A stretch of 64,000 bases of DNA from Lancefieldella parvula. Its GTDB lineage: Bacteria; Actinomycetota; Coriobacteriia; Coriobacteriales; Atopobiaceae. Positions 11,078 through 20,690 of this stretch are shown piece by piece. Numbering within the stretch: position 1 is the stretch's first letter; every line of letters starts with the position of its first letter. The position numbers were made by a program, and so were the translations under genes. The notes under the pieces were generated by a model, which worked only from the letters and a program-made list of their open reading frames with translations, made no database searches and was not told where the DNA came from. The stretch covers positions 496,001 through 560,000 of the forward strand of contig CP097092.1 of the NCBI GenBank assembly GCA_023300185.1, read 5' to 3'.

Positions 11078-11778
11078 ATGAAAATTGGAATTATTGGTGC
11101 CATGGAGCCCGAGGTTGCAGCTGTTAAAAGAGCAGATGACCATTGAGCGCACCTATGAGCAGGCTCGTATGCAGTTTGTTGAAGGTCTTTTGGGAGAAGT
11201 TCCTGTAGTTGTTGTTCAGTCAGGAATTGGCAAGGTCAATGCCGCAGCATGCACACAGATTCTGATTGATACATTTGCGGTAACGCATGTGATTAATACT
11301 GGTATTGCAGGACTTCTTAGCCCTGAGCTGCAGGTAGGGGATATTGTTATCTCTTCTGATTTAGTTCAGCACGATATGAACGTTGGTCCTCTCAATTTTG
11401 CCGCTGGTCAAATTCCAGGCCTTCCGGTTTTCTCGTTTACAGCAGATAAGGATCTTGTTGAGCACGCTCTTGCATCAGCTAAAGAAGTAGCTCCTGAGCT
11501 GCAGGTTATTTCTGGACGTGTTGCTTCAGGAGATCAGTTTGTGAGCTCATCAGAGCTCGCAGATCATATTTACACAACATTTGGTGCTGATTGTTGCGAG
11601 ATGGAGGGCGCTTCAATTGCTCAGGTTGCTTGGCTTAACCACACGCCTTTTGTGGTGATTAGGCTTATGTCCGATAAGCCCGGCACTACTTCAAGCGTTG
11701 ATTATCTAACGTTTGAGCGCGAGGCTTCTGAGCGTTCTGCTCAGAATTACTGCAGCTATTATCAAAAAGCTTGCCTAG
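11078..11778 (+). CDS. mtnN: 5'-methylthioadenosine/S-adenosylhomocysteine nucleosidase, frameshifted near both ends
   Basis: Hydrolyses MTA and SAH to adenine plus the thioribose or ribosyl-homocysteine (methionine salvage, AI-2 precursor). Motifs: MKIGIIGAMEPEV at the N-terminus (catalytic Glu12 region), QSGIGKVNAA, EMEGASIAQVAW and RLMSDKPG (catalytic Asp). The ATG at 11078 lies 1 nt after the mscS stop. An extra A in the AAAA run near 11130 breaks the start, and an extra base near 11746 replaces the normal ITAAIIKKLA ending. Corrected length is 232 residues, ending at 11778, colinear with E. coli MtnN. Confidence 0.9.
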
Positions 11779-11977
11779 TACCTGAGGTACCTTTTTGAGA
11801 CAGCTCTTCTGGGTTAACTGGCTAGCTCTCCCGGGTCAGCTTGTATTTTTCATAAGAGGGAAGGCAGGGCGTAAGAAACAACTTGCGCTGATTTAGCTAT
11901 TCGAATGTTTTTAAACATAATTGAACGATATTTCGATTATCATTGTCCCGTTATGAAAGTGGTTTGAAAGGTACCGA

Positions 11978-13027
11978 ATGATAACCCTCGGACACTTTTT
12001 TGAGATGATGGTTGCCAATCCGTTTTTGGCCCTCGTCATTGTCCTTGTTTTTGGATGCATCTTTGTAAATGGTGCAACCGACGCGGCTAATGCTATTGCA
12101 GAGGCTGTTGGAACTCGTTCAATTAAAGTTAACCATGCAATTATCATGAGTGTTGTATGCAACTTTGTTGGTTTGGTGGCTATGTGCCTCATTTCAACTG
12201 CAGTTGCAGACACAATTCTGGGCATGGTTGACTTTGGTAGCAATAACCATGAGGCTCTTGTTGCTCTTGCCGCAGGCTGCGTTGGTATTGTTACCTGGGC
12301 AGTAGGAGCCTGGGCTTTAGGTATTCCAACTTCTGAGTCACATGCACTCATTGCAGGTCTCACCGGTGCAGCACTTGCTATTCATGGTGATTTTGGTGCA
12401 GTTAACTGGGGCGAGTGGAGCAAGGTTTTAATTGGTCTGCTCTTCTCAACCACATTAGGTTTTGCCGCTGGTTGGATCATTGTTAAAGCAATCAACAAGC
12501 TTTGCGTAAACGTTGATCGACAGCGCGCTGATGAGATGTTTGGTCATTTGCAGGTTGTTGGCTCAGCATTTGTTGCGGCTATGCATGGTGCACAGGATGG
12601 TCAGAAGTTCATGTCCATTGCCATGCTTGCAATTGCACTTTCCGCAGGTCATGGAGCTGCTGGTGCAGATGTGTTCCCGCTCTGGCTGCAGGTACTGTGT
12701 GCTGCTCTTATGTCTATCGGTACTGCAATTGGCGGAAGAAAGATTATTAAAAAAGTCGGAATGGAAATGGTAAAGCTTGAGCGTTATCAGGGCTTTGCTG
12801 CGTCTTTCTCGGCATCTGCATCTTTGCTGCTTTCCACACTGACTGGTCTTCCTGTTTCAACAACTCATACAAAAATGACCGCCATGATGGGCGCGGGTGC
12901 TGCAAAAAATATTCGTTCAGTTAACTGGGGCGTTGCAAAAGAAATGGTTGCAGCATGGGTGTTTACTTTCCCTGGCTGCGGACTTATTGGTTTTCTTTTT
13001 GCAAAACTGTTCCTGATGATTTTCTAA
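11978..13027 (+). CDS. pit: Low-affinity inorganic phosphate transporter, Pit family
   Basis: 349 residues, about ten hydrophobic helices in two inverted repeats with the PiT signatures VNGATDAANAIAEAVGTRSI near residue 25 and a second GxxxxTTHTK-type motif (GLPVSTTHTKMTAMMGAGAAK). It symports phosphate with cations. A GAAAGG site precedes ATG 11978. Coupled to a DUF47 protein 58 nt downstream, the usual accessory arrangement for Pit transporters. Confidence 0.92.
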   Translation: MITLGHFFEMMVANPFLALVIVLVFGCIFVNGATDAANAIAEAVGTRSIKVNHAIIMSVVCNFVGLVAMCLISTAVADTILGMVDFGSNNHEALVALAAGCVGIVTWAVGAWALGIPTSESHALIAGLTGAALAIHGDFGAVNWGEWSKVLIGLLFSTTLGFAAGWIIVKAINKLCVNVDRQRADEMFGHLQVVGSAFVAAMHGAQDGQKFMSIAMLAIALSAGHGAAGADVFPLWLQVLCAALMSIGTAIGGRKIIKKVGMEMVKLERYQGFAASFSASASLLLSTLTGLPVSTTHTKMTAMMGAGAAKNIRSVNWGVAKEMVAAWVFTFPGCGLIGFLFAKLFLMIF

Positions 13028-13085
13028 GTACGTATAACTGTCTTTTACGAGTTCTATTGAACCACTCAACTTTATTGGAGGATTC

Positions 13086-13706
13086 ATGCTAGGTAAGCCA
13101 AAAGAGGACGTCTTCTACACCATGTTCCGCGAGTTTGGCGACAAAATTGTAGAAACCGCTGAAGAGTATGTGGTCATTATGGAAGGCTTTCCCGAGACTG
13201 CTGCACGTATTCCTCAGATGAAGGTTTACGAGCGTGAGTGTGACGAGAAGGTCCAGCACATTATGAAGGAGCTTTACGCTTCCTTTGTCACACCATTTGA
13301 GCGTGAGGACATCTCTGACTTGGCGCTTCGTCTTGATGACATCGTTGACGGAATGAATTCTGTTGCTGAGCGCCTTGATCTCTTTAACGTTGACGATACT
13401 CGTAAAGAGGCTATGCAGCTTGCTGAGCTTACCCTTCGCGCATGCAAGACAGTCCAGGAGATGCTGAGTGTTCTGAGTGACTACAAGAAAGATCCTACCG
13501 TTATGGAGAAGGCCATTGCAGTAGGACATGTTGAGGACGAGGGAGACCTTATTTACCACAACGCACTCTCTCGCTTGTTCCGTGATGAAATGCCTGGTCG
13601 CCACACCGTTGCTTGGCTTCGTATTTTTGACCGCATGGAGACTGTTCTGGATTACTGTGACGACGCGGCGGGAGTTGTTCGCTCCGTTGTTATGAAGAAC
13701 GCTTAA
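13086..13706 (+). CDS. DUF47/PhoU-like Pit accessory protein
   Basis: 206 residues, all-alpha, acidic, with the DUF47 pattern DISDLALRLDDIVDGMN and a second related block near DRMETVLDYCDDAAGVV, the two metal-binding helical repeats of the PhoU-like fold. Located directly after pit with GGAGG before the ATG. By family knowledge it controls Pit-type transporter activity. Soluble, no signal peptide. Confidence 0.9.
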   Translation: MLGKPKEDVFYTMFREFGDKIVETAEEYVVIMEGFPETAARIPQMKVYERECDEKVQHIMKELYASFVTPFEREDISDLALRLDDIVDGMNSVAERLDLFNVDDTRKEAMQLAELTLRACKTVQEMLSVLSDYKKDPTVMEKAIAVGHVEDEGDLIYHNALSRLFRDEMPGRHTVAWLRIFDRMETVLDYCDDAAGVVRSVVMKNA

Positions 13707-13737
13707 GTTCGTTTTCTGCTAACGGTATATACAGACT

Positions 13738-13768
13738 AAAAACTGCCTTCCGCCGGGAGGCAGTTTTT
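13738..13768 (+). terminator. Intrinsic terminator of pit operon
   Basis: AAACTGCCT and AGGCAGTTT arms with inner CC/GG pairs around GCC, followed by T5. Confidence 0.9.
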
Positions 13769-13780
13769 ATATTCTCTTTT

Positions 13781-13802
13781 TGTCCGGTATTGGGGTTAAA
13801 CT
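13781..13802 (+). promoter_or_regulatory. Promoter-type motif TGTCCGGT-N8-TAAACT upstream of the amaP operon
   Basis: TGTCCGGT 13781-13788, TAAACT 13797-13802, the 8-nt spacer ending in GGGGT. The amaP ATG lies 28 nt downstream. Second of three copies. Confidence 0.6.
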
Positions 13803-13829
13803 GTTTATATAAAAGAAAGTGGAGGTGCC

Positions 13830-14525
13830 ATGAGCGGCTTCAAGCGTTTTTGCTACATACTCTATGTTCTTGCAAGTGCTTTTGTGTTTTTAGCCCTTGC
13901 TTTAACGTGGTTTGGTCCTTGGACACACCAGGCAACTAATCTCTTGTTTACCAAGCCCTACCTTATTGCTCTTAACGCTTGTGCGGCTATTAGCATCTTT
14001 GGTCTTGTTGTGGTGTTGTTTAGAGCTCTATTTATTAGAAAAACAGTAAAGCTCACGGTGGCCACTGTTGAGGGCGGAACAATCTCCGTTACTAAAGATG
14101 CCATTTCTTCTCAGGCAGCCCATATTATTGAAGAAGATGGAACTTGCCTTGCACACCGTGTTAACGTGCAGATTTCTAAGAATAATTCTGTAGCTGTACA
14201 GATTGATATTCTCCCCAAAGAGCCTGTTGATGTTACTGCTAAGGGCTCTGAGTTCTACAACGCGCTTCAGTCTGGTCTTGCTATCGTGTGCGGACCTTGT
14301 GTTTCTAGCATCAATCTTTCTTTTATCAAGCCAAGTTCCTTCTCGCCAAAAGATGAAGAAAGCTCGTCTTTATCCCAGGCAAAAGAGGTTGTGTCAGAGC
14401 CAGAGATTGTTGAAGAGCAAACGTATGAACAGTCTTCCAATCAAGCTGCTTCGCAGCAGGCTGGTCAAGACATTCGATTGAGCATTTCAGAGCCAGATGC
14501 AAAGGAGGTCAAAGACAATGGATAA
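13830..14525 (+). CDS. amaP: AmaP-like alkaline-shock membrane anchor protein
   Basis: 231 residues: two N-terminal membrane helices (about 8-28 and 45-70), an Asp23-like alpha/beta domain (about 75-165), and a charged, Ser/Glu/Gln-rich C-terminal tail. In Firmicutes AmaP tethers Asp23 to the membrane, and the gene order amaP-DUF2273-asp23 here is the canonical one. Overlaps the next gene by 8 nt (translational coupling). The octamer TTCTCGCC falls in its 3' half (14340). Confidence 0.8.
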   Translation: MSGFKRFCYILYVLASAFVFLALALTWFGPWTHQATNLLFTKPYLIALNACAAISIFGLVVVLFRALFIRKTVKLTVATVEGGTISVTKDAISSQAAHIIEEDGTCLAHRVNVQISKNNSVAVQIDILPKEPVDVTAKGSEFYNALQSGLAIVCGPCVSSINLSFIKPSSFSPKDEESSSLSQAKEVVSEPEIVEEQTYEQSSNQAASQQAGQDIRLSISEPDAKEVKDNG

Positions 14526-14760
14526 AAGCTTCTTCCAAAAGATGCAAGAACAGTGCAAAAAATATGTCGTTGGCCATCCGGGTGCCATTATTGGTGGATT
14601 TTTAGGCCTCTTGTTTGCAATTCTTTTGTTTACGTTTGGCCTTTTTAAAATGCTAGTTGTTGCATTGTTTGTACTGGTAGGAGTTGCCATTGGTCAGATT
14701 TTTGACGGAAAGGCAACCATTTTGGCAAAGATTCGTTCCTTATTTACGGACAGAAATTAG
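14518..14760 (+). CDS. DUF2273 small membrane protein
   Basis: 80 residues from the ATG at 14518, which has AAAGGAGG nine bases upstream. Hydrophilic basic N-terminus, glycine-rich membrane hairpin (GAIIGGFLGLLFAILLFTFGLF and a second helix), then a short basic tail. DUF2273 proteins sit between amaP and asp23 and are thought to be part of the same membrane-anchored stress complex. Confidence 0.85.
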   Translation: MDKSFFQKMQEQCKKYVVGHPGAIIGGFLGLLFAILLFTFGLFKMLVVALFVLVGVAIGQIFDGKATILAKIRSLFTDRN

Positions 14761-14773
14761 ATAGGAGAGAGCT

Positions 14774-15262
14774 GTGGCAGAAGAGCTTACTAATTCGCAA
14801 GAGACCACCTCTGAAGAAATTGTTCCTGCAGAAGAGACAACAGATGTTCCTTCCGATGCAGATCTTGAGGATACAGACTCTCTTACCTTTTCTGGTGGAG
14901 TTGTCGAGAAGATCGTCTCGTTGGCTTTACGTGATGTCCCCAACGTGGTGGGCGCTCGTGGAAACTGGCTTAACAGGGTTCAGGATGTACTTGGTGCATC
15001 TGATACGGCTAAAGGTGTCACTGTTGAGGTGCTGCCTGATAGTTCGCTAAATGTTACCGTTTCTGTTCTTATTAAATATGGTTCTTATGCGCCTCAGATT
15101 TTTGAAGACGTTAAGCATACAATTGTCGAGAAAATCACGGGTATGACAGGCCTTGAAGTTTCTGGTGTTAACCTGCGAATTGAAGATGTTTTGACCGAAG
15201 AAGAATACGATCGCCTAAAACATCGTCCAGAAGAGCCTGAACAGCTAGACAAAGAAGAGTAA
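14774..15262 (+). CDS. asp23: Asp23/Gls24 family envelope stress protein
   Basis: 162 residues with an acidic N-terminal extension (1-40) and the Asp23 core: GGVVEKIVSLALRDVPNVVG, then VSVLIKYGSYAPQIFEDVK and LEVSGVNLRIEDV. GTG start at 14774 with AGGAGAG upstream. Last gene of the three-gene operon. Family role: abundant cell-envelope-associated protein induced by alkaline or wall stress. Confidence 0.92.
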   Translation: MAEELTNSQETTSEEIVPAEETTDVPSDADLEDTDSLTFSGGVVEKIVSLALRDVPNVVGARGNWLNRVQDVLGASDTAKGVTVEVLPDSSLNVTVSVLIKYGSYAPQIFEDVKHTIVEKITGMTGLEVSGVNLRIEDVLTEEEYDRLKHRPEEPEQLDKEE

Positions 15263-15352
15263 AGCACGCTAAAGTTATACTGTTTTACGCTTTTATATTA
15301 ATTGTTTTATTGTTTTGTCACTACAAGCTCCCTAAGCGCAAGGAGTTTTGCC

Positions 15353-17854
15353 ATGAAAAGGCTTTCACGTTGGAGCATGGCGATTGTTGCTACGTTTGTG
15401 CTAGCACTCTCGCTCGTTGGAGGACTTGCAAAGCAAGCACTCGCAGACACCACCCCTGTTACCTCAGAGGCTGAGCTGCTGGCTGCTATTGCTGCTGCTC
15501 CAGCAGATGGTTCGCAGACTATCGTTCAGGTAAATGCAGACTTTACCATTACTGCTCCAGTCCAGGTTCCAGCTAATAAGAACATTAGGCTGATGGGTAC
15601 TGGAACTATCACAAGTGCCATGACCGGCTCTACATTTCTATATGTTCAAGATTGCTTCTGGCGGCGCAGTTACTCTTGATGGTGCCACCATTGATGGCAA
15701 CAACACTTCATTTGCCGTTGAGAACCGTGGTAGCTTTACCTTGCTTCGTGGCGTTATTAAAAACGGTAAGGCAAAACCTATACCTGGAAATAACGGCGTA
15801 GTTCTCACCACTGGTGCTGGTGCAAAGTTTGTTATGGCTGGCGGCACCATTCAGGACAGCACGGTTGACTAATGCTCTTGGTGGCGCAGTCACTGTTGCA
15901 AATGGTGCAACAGGTGAGCTTCGTGACGGTACTATTCAGAACACTACTCTTACCAATCAGTACTCTGGTAGCGTTATGGTAAGAAATGCAGATTTCACTA
16001 TGACTGGCGGAACCATCACTGGTGGCGATGCTTCTTCTACCATTAATTCCTCTAGTGGCAAAACTTCTCCTAACATTAATTCTTCTGGTGGTCTAATGCT
16101 CTATGCCTTGGATCCAAACGGTGAGACAACAACAGCCACTATGAGTGGTGGATATATCACTAACAACAAGGCTGTTGATGGCGCAGGCGTCCACGTTTAC
16201 GCAGGTAATCCTCAGCTATGGTGATTCTAAGTCAAAGGCAGACTTTACGTTCAACGGTGGCTCTATTACTAATAATGTTGCTTCTGAGTCCGGTGGTGGT
16301 ATCTACGTAACCTGGAACGGCAACGCTGTTATGAATAACGGCATCATCAAGAACAATACTGCTGGCATTGCTGGCGGTGGCGTTGCTACCTACGACCAGT
16401 TCGTTGGCGTTGTTGGTGGTCAGAAGGTTCCTTACTCCAGGGTTGGTGCTCCATGGAATAACTGGCCAAACATTTATCGCGCCGGTTTTACCATGAACGG
16501 TGGCTCTATTGACGGAAACAAGGCCACCAGTAATGGCACCAACCAGCTTGGTGATAAGGGTGTTGGTGCTGGTGTTTATATTGCATCTGCTAACGCAACT
16601 CTTAATGCTGGCGAAATTATCAATAACACTGCAAATGACCAGGGCGGCGCAGTTTACGTTGCTTCTGTTCCTTATGTCCTTCATATCAATAACGCACTTA
16701 TTAAAGACAATACTGCAACAGTTATTGGCGGCGGCGCATGGTTCTGCCCAACTGGTGATGCTGAGTTCCATTCTAAGAACGGTGTAGCATTCTTCAACAA
16801 CACCGCTAACGGCGCTGGTGATGAGATTGCAACTGTTCGTGGTGCAGGTGAATCTGCTGGTGCAACTATTTCTGATTACATGCTTGGTGGCGCTTCTGCA
16901 CACTGGACTAAGGATGGCGCTGTTACTATCAACCTTCCTTCAATCCTTGGTGAAGCTGATCCAGCTGCTGCACGTCATACTACTGAAGAAGTAAACAATA
17001 TCGTTAACAACACCGATATGCTTGCTCTTGAATCCAACCCACGCCATGAGTCAATTGCTGCTGCACAGAATAAGGCTAAGCTGCTCATTTATGGCAACAC
17101 TGCACAGCGTGGTGGTGGCATTGGTTCTAACGGTACCGTTATTACTGGTGAAGAGGGCACACAGGATGTAACTGTTAAGAAGGTTTGGGATACTTCCGCA
17201 AATCCAGATGCAGTTATTCCAGAGAAGCTCACTGTTTATCTTGTTGCTGATGGCTATCGTGTTGACTCCGTTGAGCTTTCTGCAGCTAATAACTGGGAGC
17301 ACACCTTTACCGGACTTCCTGATAATGTAACTTTGACCTTTGAGGAGTCCGCTCCAACTGGTTGGACCGCTCAGACTCCTGAGGTTAACGGTAACGTTAC
17401 TACCTTGACCAATAAGGCCGACGCTCCTGTGACTCGCGATGTTCCAGTAACCAAGGTTTGGAATGGTACAAAGAAGGATTCTGTAACCGTTCACCTGCTT
17501 GCTGATGGTGTTGACACTGGTCAGACCCTTGTCCTTTCTGAGGCAAACAATTGGACCGGTTCATTTGTTGGTGTAAATCTTTACGCAGCAGATAATCACG
17601 TCATTGCTTACACCGTTTCTGAGGATGCTATTGAGGGTTACACTTCTGAGATAACTGGTGATATGGCTAATGGCTTTACTATTACAAACACCGAGACTCC
17701 AGTTACCCCAACTCCAGAGAAGCCTGGTAAGAAGCGTAAGCACCGTACACCTGATACAGGCGATGCAAGTGTTGTAGCTATGGTTGCGTTTGCAACAGTT
17801 GGTGCTGGCTTTGTTGGTGTTGGAGCATATGCTCGCACTCGTAAAGATCAGTAA
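15353..17854 (+). CDS. Large sortase-type surface protein: beta-helix plus two Cna-B domains; frame broken three times
   Basis: Signal peptide of about 31 residues (ends KQALA). Residues about 90-470 are an irregular Gly/Asn-rich repeat (GGTI, GGSIxxN, GGGVxxY) typical of right-handed parallel beta-helices. Two Cna-B collagen-adhesin domains follow, each opening with VT/VPVKKVW and holding NNWxxxF. The C-terminus has KKRKHRTPDTGDAS, a sorting signal with Thr-Pro in place of Leu-Pro, then a membrane helix and RTRKDQ. One extra base each near 15640, 15870 and 16219; corrected length 832 residues. The ATG at 15353 is chosen for AAGGAG 8 nt upstream. Confidence 0.85.
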
Positions 17855-17880
17855 GCTACATACATACATCTTGTATGCAG

Positions 17881-17912
17881 ATCCCCCGCTTTCATAAAAA
17901 GCGGGGGATTTT
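17881..17912 (+). terminator. Intrinsic terminator of surface protein gene
   Basis: CCCCCGCTTT, loop CATA, AAAGCGGGGG, then ATTTTT. Confidence 0.92.
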
Positions 17913-18079
17913 TGTCAGAAGGACGATTCCCTGTTTTAACTGGGGATGTTTACGTTCGCCGAATTTGCCAACCGTTTAACCAATAAGAGTGTTCTTCTCG
18001 CCAGGAGAGGTTAGAGAAGAACGACAATACTACTAGGTGGATAGTGAGTATCTGCATGAGTACCTTATTGGAGGTTGTT

Positions 18080-18844
18080 ATGGAGCTCAAAGCTGATAAA
18101 AAGGTAATTGTCGAGCGTAATAACAAAGTTGTGTATGACAACGGAGACACAGTCGTTAAGGTGTTCAGCGGAAGCAAACCTTCTGCTGATATTATGAATG
18201 AGGCTTTAAACCTCACTCGTGCTGAGCAGGCCGGTATTAATGTTCCAGCTCTTGTAGAGATTAGTAAGGTTGGTAATTGCTGGGCTGTTTCAACCAGAAA
18301 AGTTGAAGGCAAAACAATAAGGCAGCTCATTGAAGAGCATCCAGAAAAAGAGGATGAGTATCTCAATAAGTTTGTTGATATTGAGCTGGCCATCCACGCT
18401 CATAAGGCACCACTTCTGACTCGCCAAAAAGATAAGTTCACCCGAATGATTAATAGCATTCCAGACATTCTTGATGAGGCTACAAGGTATGAGCTTCTGC
18501 TTAAGCTTGATGGTATGAAGCCTCACACTAAGGTCTGTCACGGTGACTTTGTTCCTTCCAACGTTATTCTCGCCGAGGATGGCGCTCCAGTAATTCTTGA
18601 CTGGGCCCATGCAACACAGGGCAACGGTGCTGCAGACTGCGCTACAACTTATCTGCACCTGCTTCTTCATGGTGATGAGGAGCTTGCCGAGAAGTACATC
18701 AATCTTTATTGCACCAAGCAGGGCTGCACACGTCAGTATGTAAACGATTGGCTTGGCATTATTGCTGCAGCAGAGCTTGCGCGCGGTCGTGTAAAAGAAA
18801 CAGAGTTCCTGCTTAAGTGGGTAAATGTTTTTGATGCAATGTAG
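18080..18844 (+). CDS. APH/choline-kinase-like phosphotransferase
   Basis: 254 residues from the ATG at 18080 (GGAGG 6 nt upstream; an in-frame ATG at 18044 lacks a site). The kinase-like fold shows the catalytic loop CHGDFVPSN, the metal motif ILDWAHA (in place of the usual DxD/DW) and an N-lobe VVKVFSG lysine. The substrate is not evident. Similar Coriobacteriia and Clostridia proteins act on small hydroxylated metabolites, and true aminoglycoside resistance is not implied. Monocistronic with its own terminator. Confidence 0.75.
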   Translation: MELKADKKVIVERNNKVVYDNGDTVVKVFSGSKPSADIMNEALNLTRAEQAGINVPALVEISKVGNCWAVSTRKVEGKTIRQLIEEHPEKEDEYLNKFVDIELAIHAHKAPLLTRQKDKFTRMINSIPDILDEATRYELLLKLDGMKPHTKVCHGDFVPSNVILAEDGAPVILDWAHATQGNGAADCATTYLHLLLHGDEELAEKYINLYCTKQGCTRQYVNDWLGIIAAAELARGRVKETEFLLKWVNVFDAM

Positions 18845-18871
18845 TTGGTTACAAGAACTTTAAACTAGCTG

Positions 18872-18900
18872 AGAAGAGCCTCGTCAGGGGCTCTTCTTTT
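18872..18900 (+). terminator. Intrinsic terminator
   Basis: AGAAGAGCC, loop, GGCTCTTCT, TTT. Confidence 0.88.
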
Positions 18901-18944
18901 ATTACACTTCGAACTGCTCAATAAAGTAACGTGAGGAGTTAGCT

Positions 18945-19588
18945 ATGTACGATATTGATCCAAAGCAGACCACCGTAAAGTCAGAAAATAAGAAATCAAA
19001 GCTTGAGCGCATGAGTGCTGGTGAGTGGTGTGGCGGCTGAAGCTGACGCAGAAGCAGAGCGCAGCGTTTTGGCGTGCTAAGGATCTTGCCTGGGAGTTCA
19101 ATCAGACTCGTCCAAGTGATAAAGAAAAGTGCCGTCAGATTTTGACCGAACTTCTCGGTGAACTAGGAGAGGGAAGTGCAGCAGTTTCTCCTTTTAATGT
19201 TGACTATGGCTTCAACATCAAGATTGGCCCACATAGCTTTATCAACCACGGTGCATACCTGATGGATTGTGCGCCTATCACTTTTGGTGCTCATAGTTTT
19301 GTGGGCCCTCAGTTTAAGGCATATACCGTTCAGCATCCTCTAGACGCCGAGGAGAGAAATGCTTGGTATGAGCGAGCATTGCCTATCACGGTGGGAGATA
19401 ACTGCTGGTTTGGCGGAAATGTGACGGTGCTTCCCGGTGTGACTATCGGAAATAACTGTGTAATTGGTGCTAATAGTCTGGTTACTAAAGATATTCCAGA
19501 CAATTCTCTTGTTGTTGGTTCTCCCGCAAAGGTCGTACGTCAAATTACCGAGGCAGATAAGCTGGGACTTAAAGACCTTTTGGGCTAG
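18945..19588 (+). CDS. Maltose/galactoside O-acetyltransferase family (left-handed beta-helix), frame broken twice
   Basis: Acetyl-CoA-dependent sugar acetyltransferase. Motifs: DYGFNIKIGPHSFINHGAY, GPQFKAYTVQHPLD (catalytic His), and hexapeptide repeats ITVGDNCWFGGNVTVLPGVTIGNNCVIGANSLVTKDIPDNSL with PAKVVRQI, the Maa/LacA/NodL ending. As sequenced, the first 26 codons stop early. Removing one base near 19027 and another near 19071 joins ATG 18945 to the body, giving 213 residues. The N-terminal extension before the Maa domain (KLERMSAGEW) matches family starts. Confidence 0.85.
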
Positions 19589-19722
19589 TTCTGTTAGGCT
19601 AGGAGCGCGTGGCTTCGCGGCATAGGATTTCAGAGTATTCGATTTCAGAGCGCACAAAAAATGCGCGATTTAAGAAAACGCTGCTAGATTAGGCCTTTTA
19701 GGGAGATTGTTTAACTATTTAT

Positions 19723-19750
19723 TTGATGTTAGAGGCATCCACGCTATAAT
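19723..19750 (+). promoter_or_regulatory. Sigma-A-type promoter of the thi operon
   Basis: TTGATG (19723-19728), 16 nt, TATAAT (19745-19750), placed immediately before the riboswitch. Confidence 0.7.
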
Positions 19751-19756
19751 AAAAAT

Positions 19757-19844
19757 ACGGGGAGCTGGGAAATGGCCTGGCTGAGAGGCAGCACCTTATG
19801 CTGCGACCCATAAACCTGATCTGGGCAATGCCAGCGTAGGGAGC
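19757..19844 (+). ncRNA. TPP riboswitch (THI element)
   Basis: Contains GGGGAGC, GGCTGAGAGG, GACCCATAAACCTGATCTGG and AATGCCAGCGTAGGGA, the full conserved core of the thiamine-pyrophosphate aptamer. The expression platform to the thiX start is only about 36 nt and shows no terminator hairpin, so sequestration of AAGGAGGG (translational control) is the likely mode. Confidence 0.96.
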
Positions 19845-19880
19845 CAATGCCGTCCTTACGCACTACAAGAAGGAGGGCAT

Positions 19881-20654
19881 ATGAAAAAACTTTCTCAGTT
19901 TGCATTGCAAGCCATATCCCTTACTTCTTTTCTTGTGCTCTGGCAGCTTGTTATTGTTGCAGGAATTATTCCAAATTACCTTGTTCCAACTCCTGTTCAG
20001 GTTGTATTTGCGCTGGTCAAGGATTTTCAGCTTCTTCTGACACATACTGGGATTACGCTTCTAGAATCCCTTGTAGGTCTGGCTATTGGAGTGCTTATTG
20101 GCTTTGTGCTTGCAGTCCTTATGGACTTCTTCAAAACGCTGGACAAACTGCTCTCTCCACTTGTTACTATCTCGCAGACTATTCCTATTGTGACCATCGC
20201 GCCGCTTCTGGTGCTTTGGCTGGGTTATGGCCTTTTGCCAAAGATTGTTCTTGTGGCCATTTCAACGTTTTTCCCTATTACCGTGGCGTTGAACTCGGCA
20301 TTTAAAGCAATTGATCCTGATATGGTTGACCTGATGACCACCATGGGAGCTAGTCGTGTGCAGATTTTTTGGCACGTCAAGTTGGCTGCTGCTGCACCAC
20401 AGTTTTTCTCGGGACTCAAAATGAGTGTGACCTACGCCGTAATTGGCGCAGTAATTGCAGAATGGCTGGGAGGCGACGCTGGCCTGGGCGTGTATATGAC
20501 GCGCGTCAGAAAGGCGTTTGCGTACGACAGGATGTTTGCGGCAATCGTGGTGGTGTCTGCGTTGTCGCTGGTGTTGATGAAGCTCGTAGAACTTGTCCAA
20601 AAGCGTGCACTGCCTTGGGATACCTCTCAAGACAGTGGAGAATCTGCACGATAA
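19881..20654 (+). CDS. thiX: ThiX-type ABC transporter permease (thiamine pyrimidine precursor uptake)
   Basis: 257 residues, six membrane helices, BPD-transp-1 family with the EAA loop (MGASRVQIFWHVKLAAAAPQ). Sits 36 nt behind the TPP riboswitch and followed by NMT1-like binding protein and ATPase genes, the ThiXYZ arrangement for formylaminopyrimidine/HMP import. Related SsuC/TauC-type permeases are excluded mainly by the riboswitch. Start ATG 19881 with AAGGAGGG. Confidence 0.88.
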   Translation: MKKLSQFALQAISLTSFLVLWQLVIVAGIIPNYLVPTPVQVVFALVKDFQLLLTHTGITLLESLVGLAIGVLIGFVLAVLMDFFKTLDKLLSPLVTISQTIPIVTIAPLLVLWLGYGLLPKIVLVAISTFFPITVALNSAFKAIDPDMVDLMTTMGASRVQIFWHVKLAAAAPQFFSGLKMSVTYAVIGAVIAEWLGGDAGLGVYMTRVRKAFAYDRMFAAIVVVSALSLVLMKLVELVQKRALPWDTSQDSGESAR

Positions 20655-20690
20655 CTTTGACGGAACTCAAAGAAAGAAGTGATTAACCGC

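Noticed and set aside
11779..11977. GTACC-TGA-GGTAC hairpin after mtnN as terminator
   Set aside because: The stem is only five base pairs and the corrected stop lies within it; not strong enough to list.
18080..18844. Aminoglycoside resistance gene
   Set aside because: The APH-like fold is shared by many small-molecule kinases; the metal motif and context do not point to antibiotic modification.
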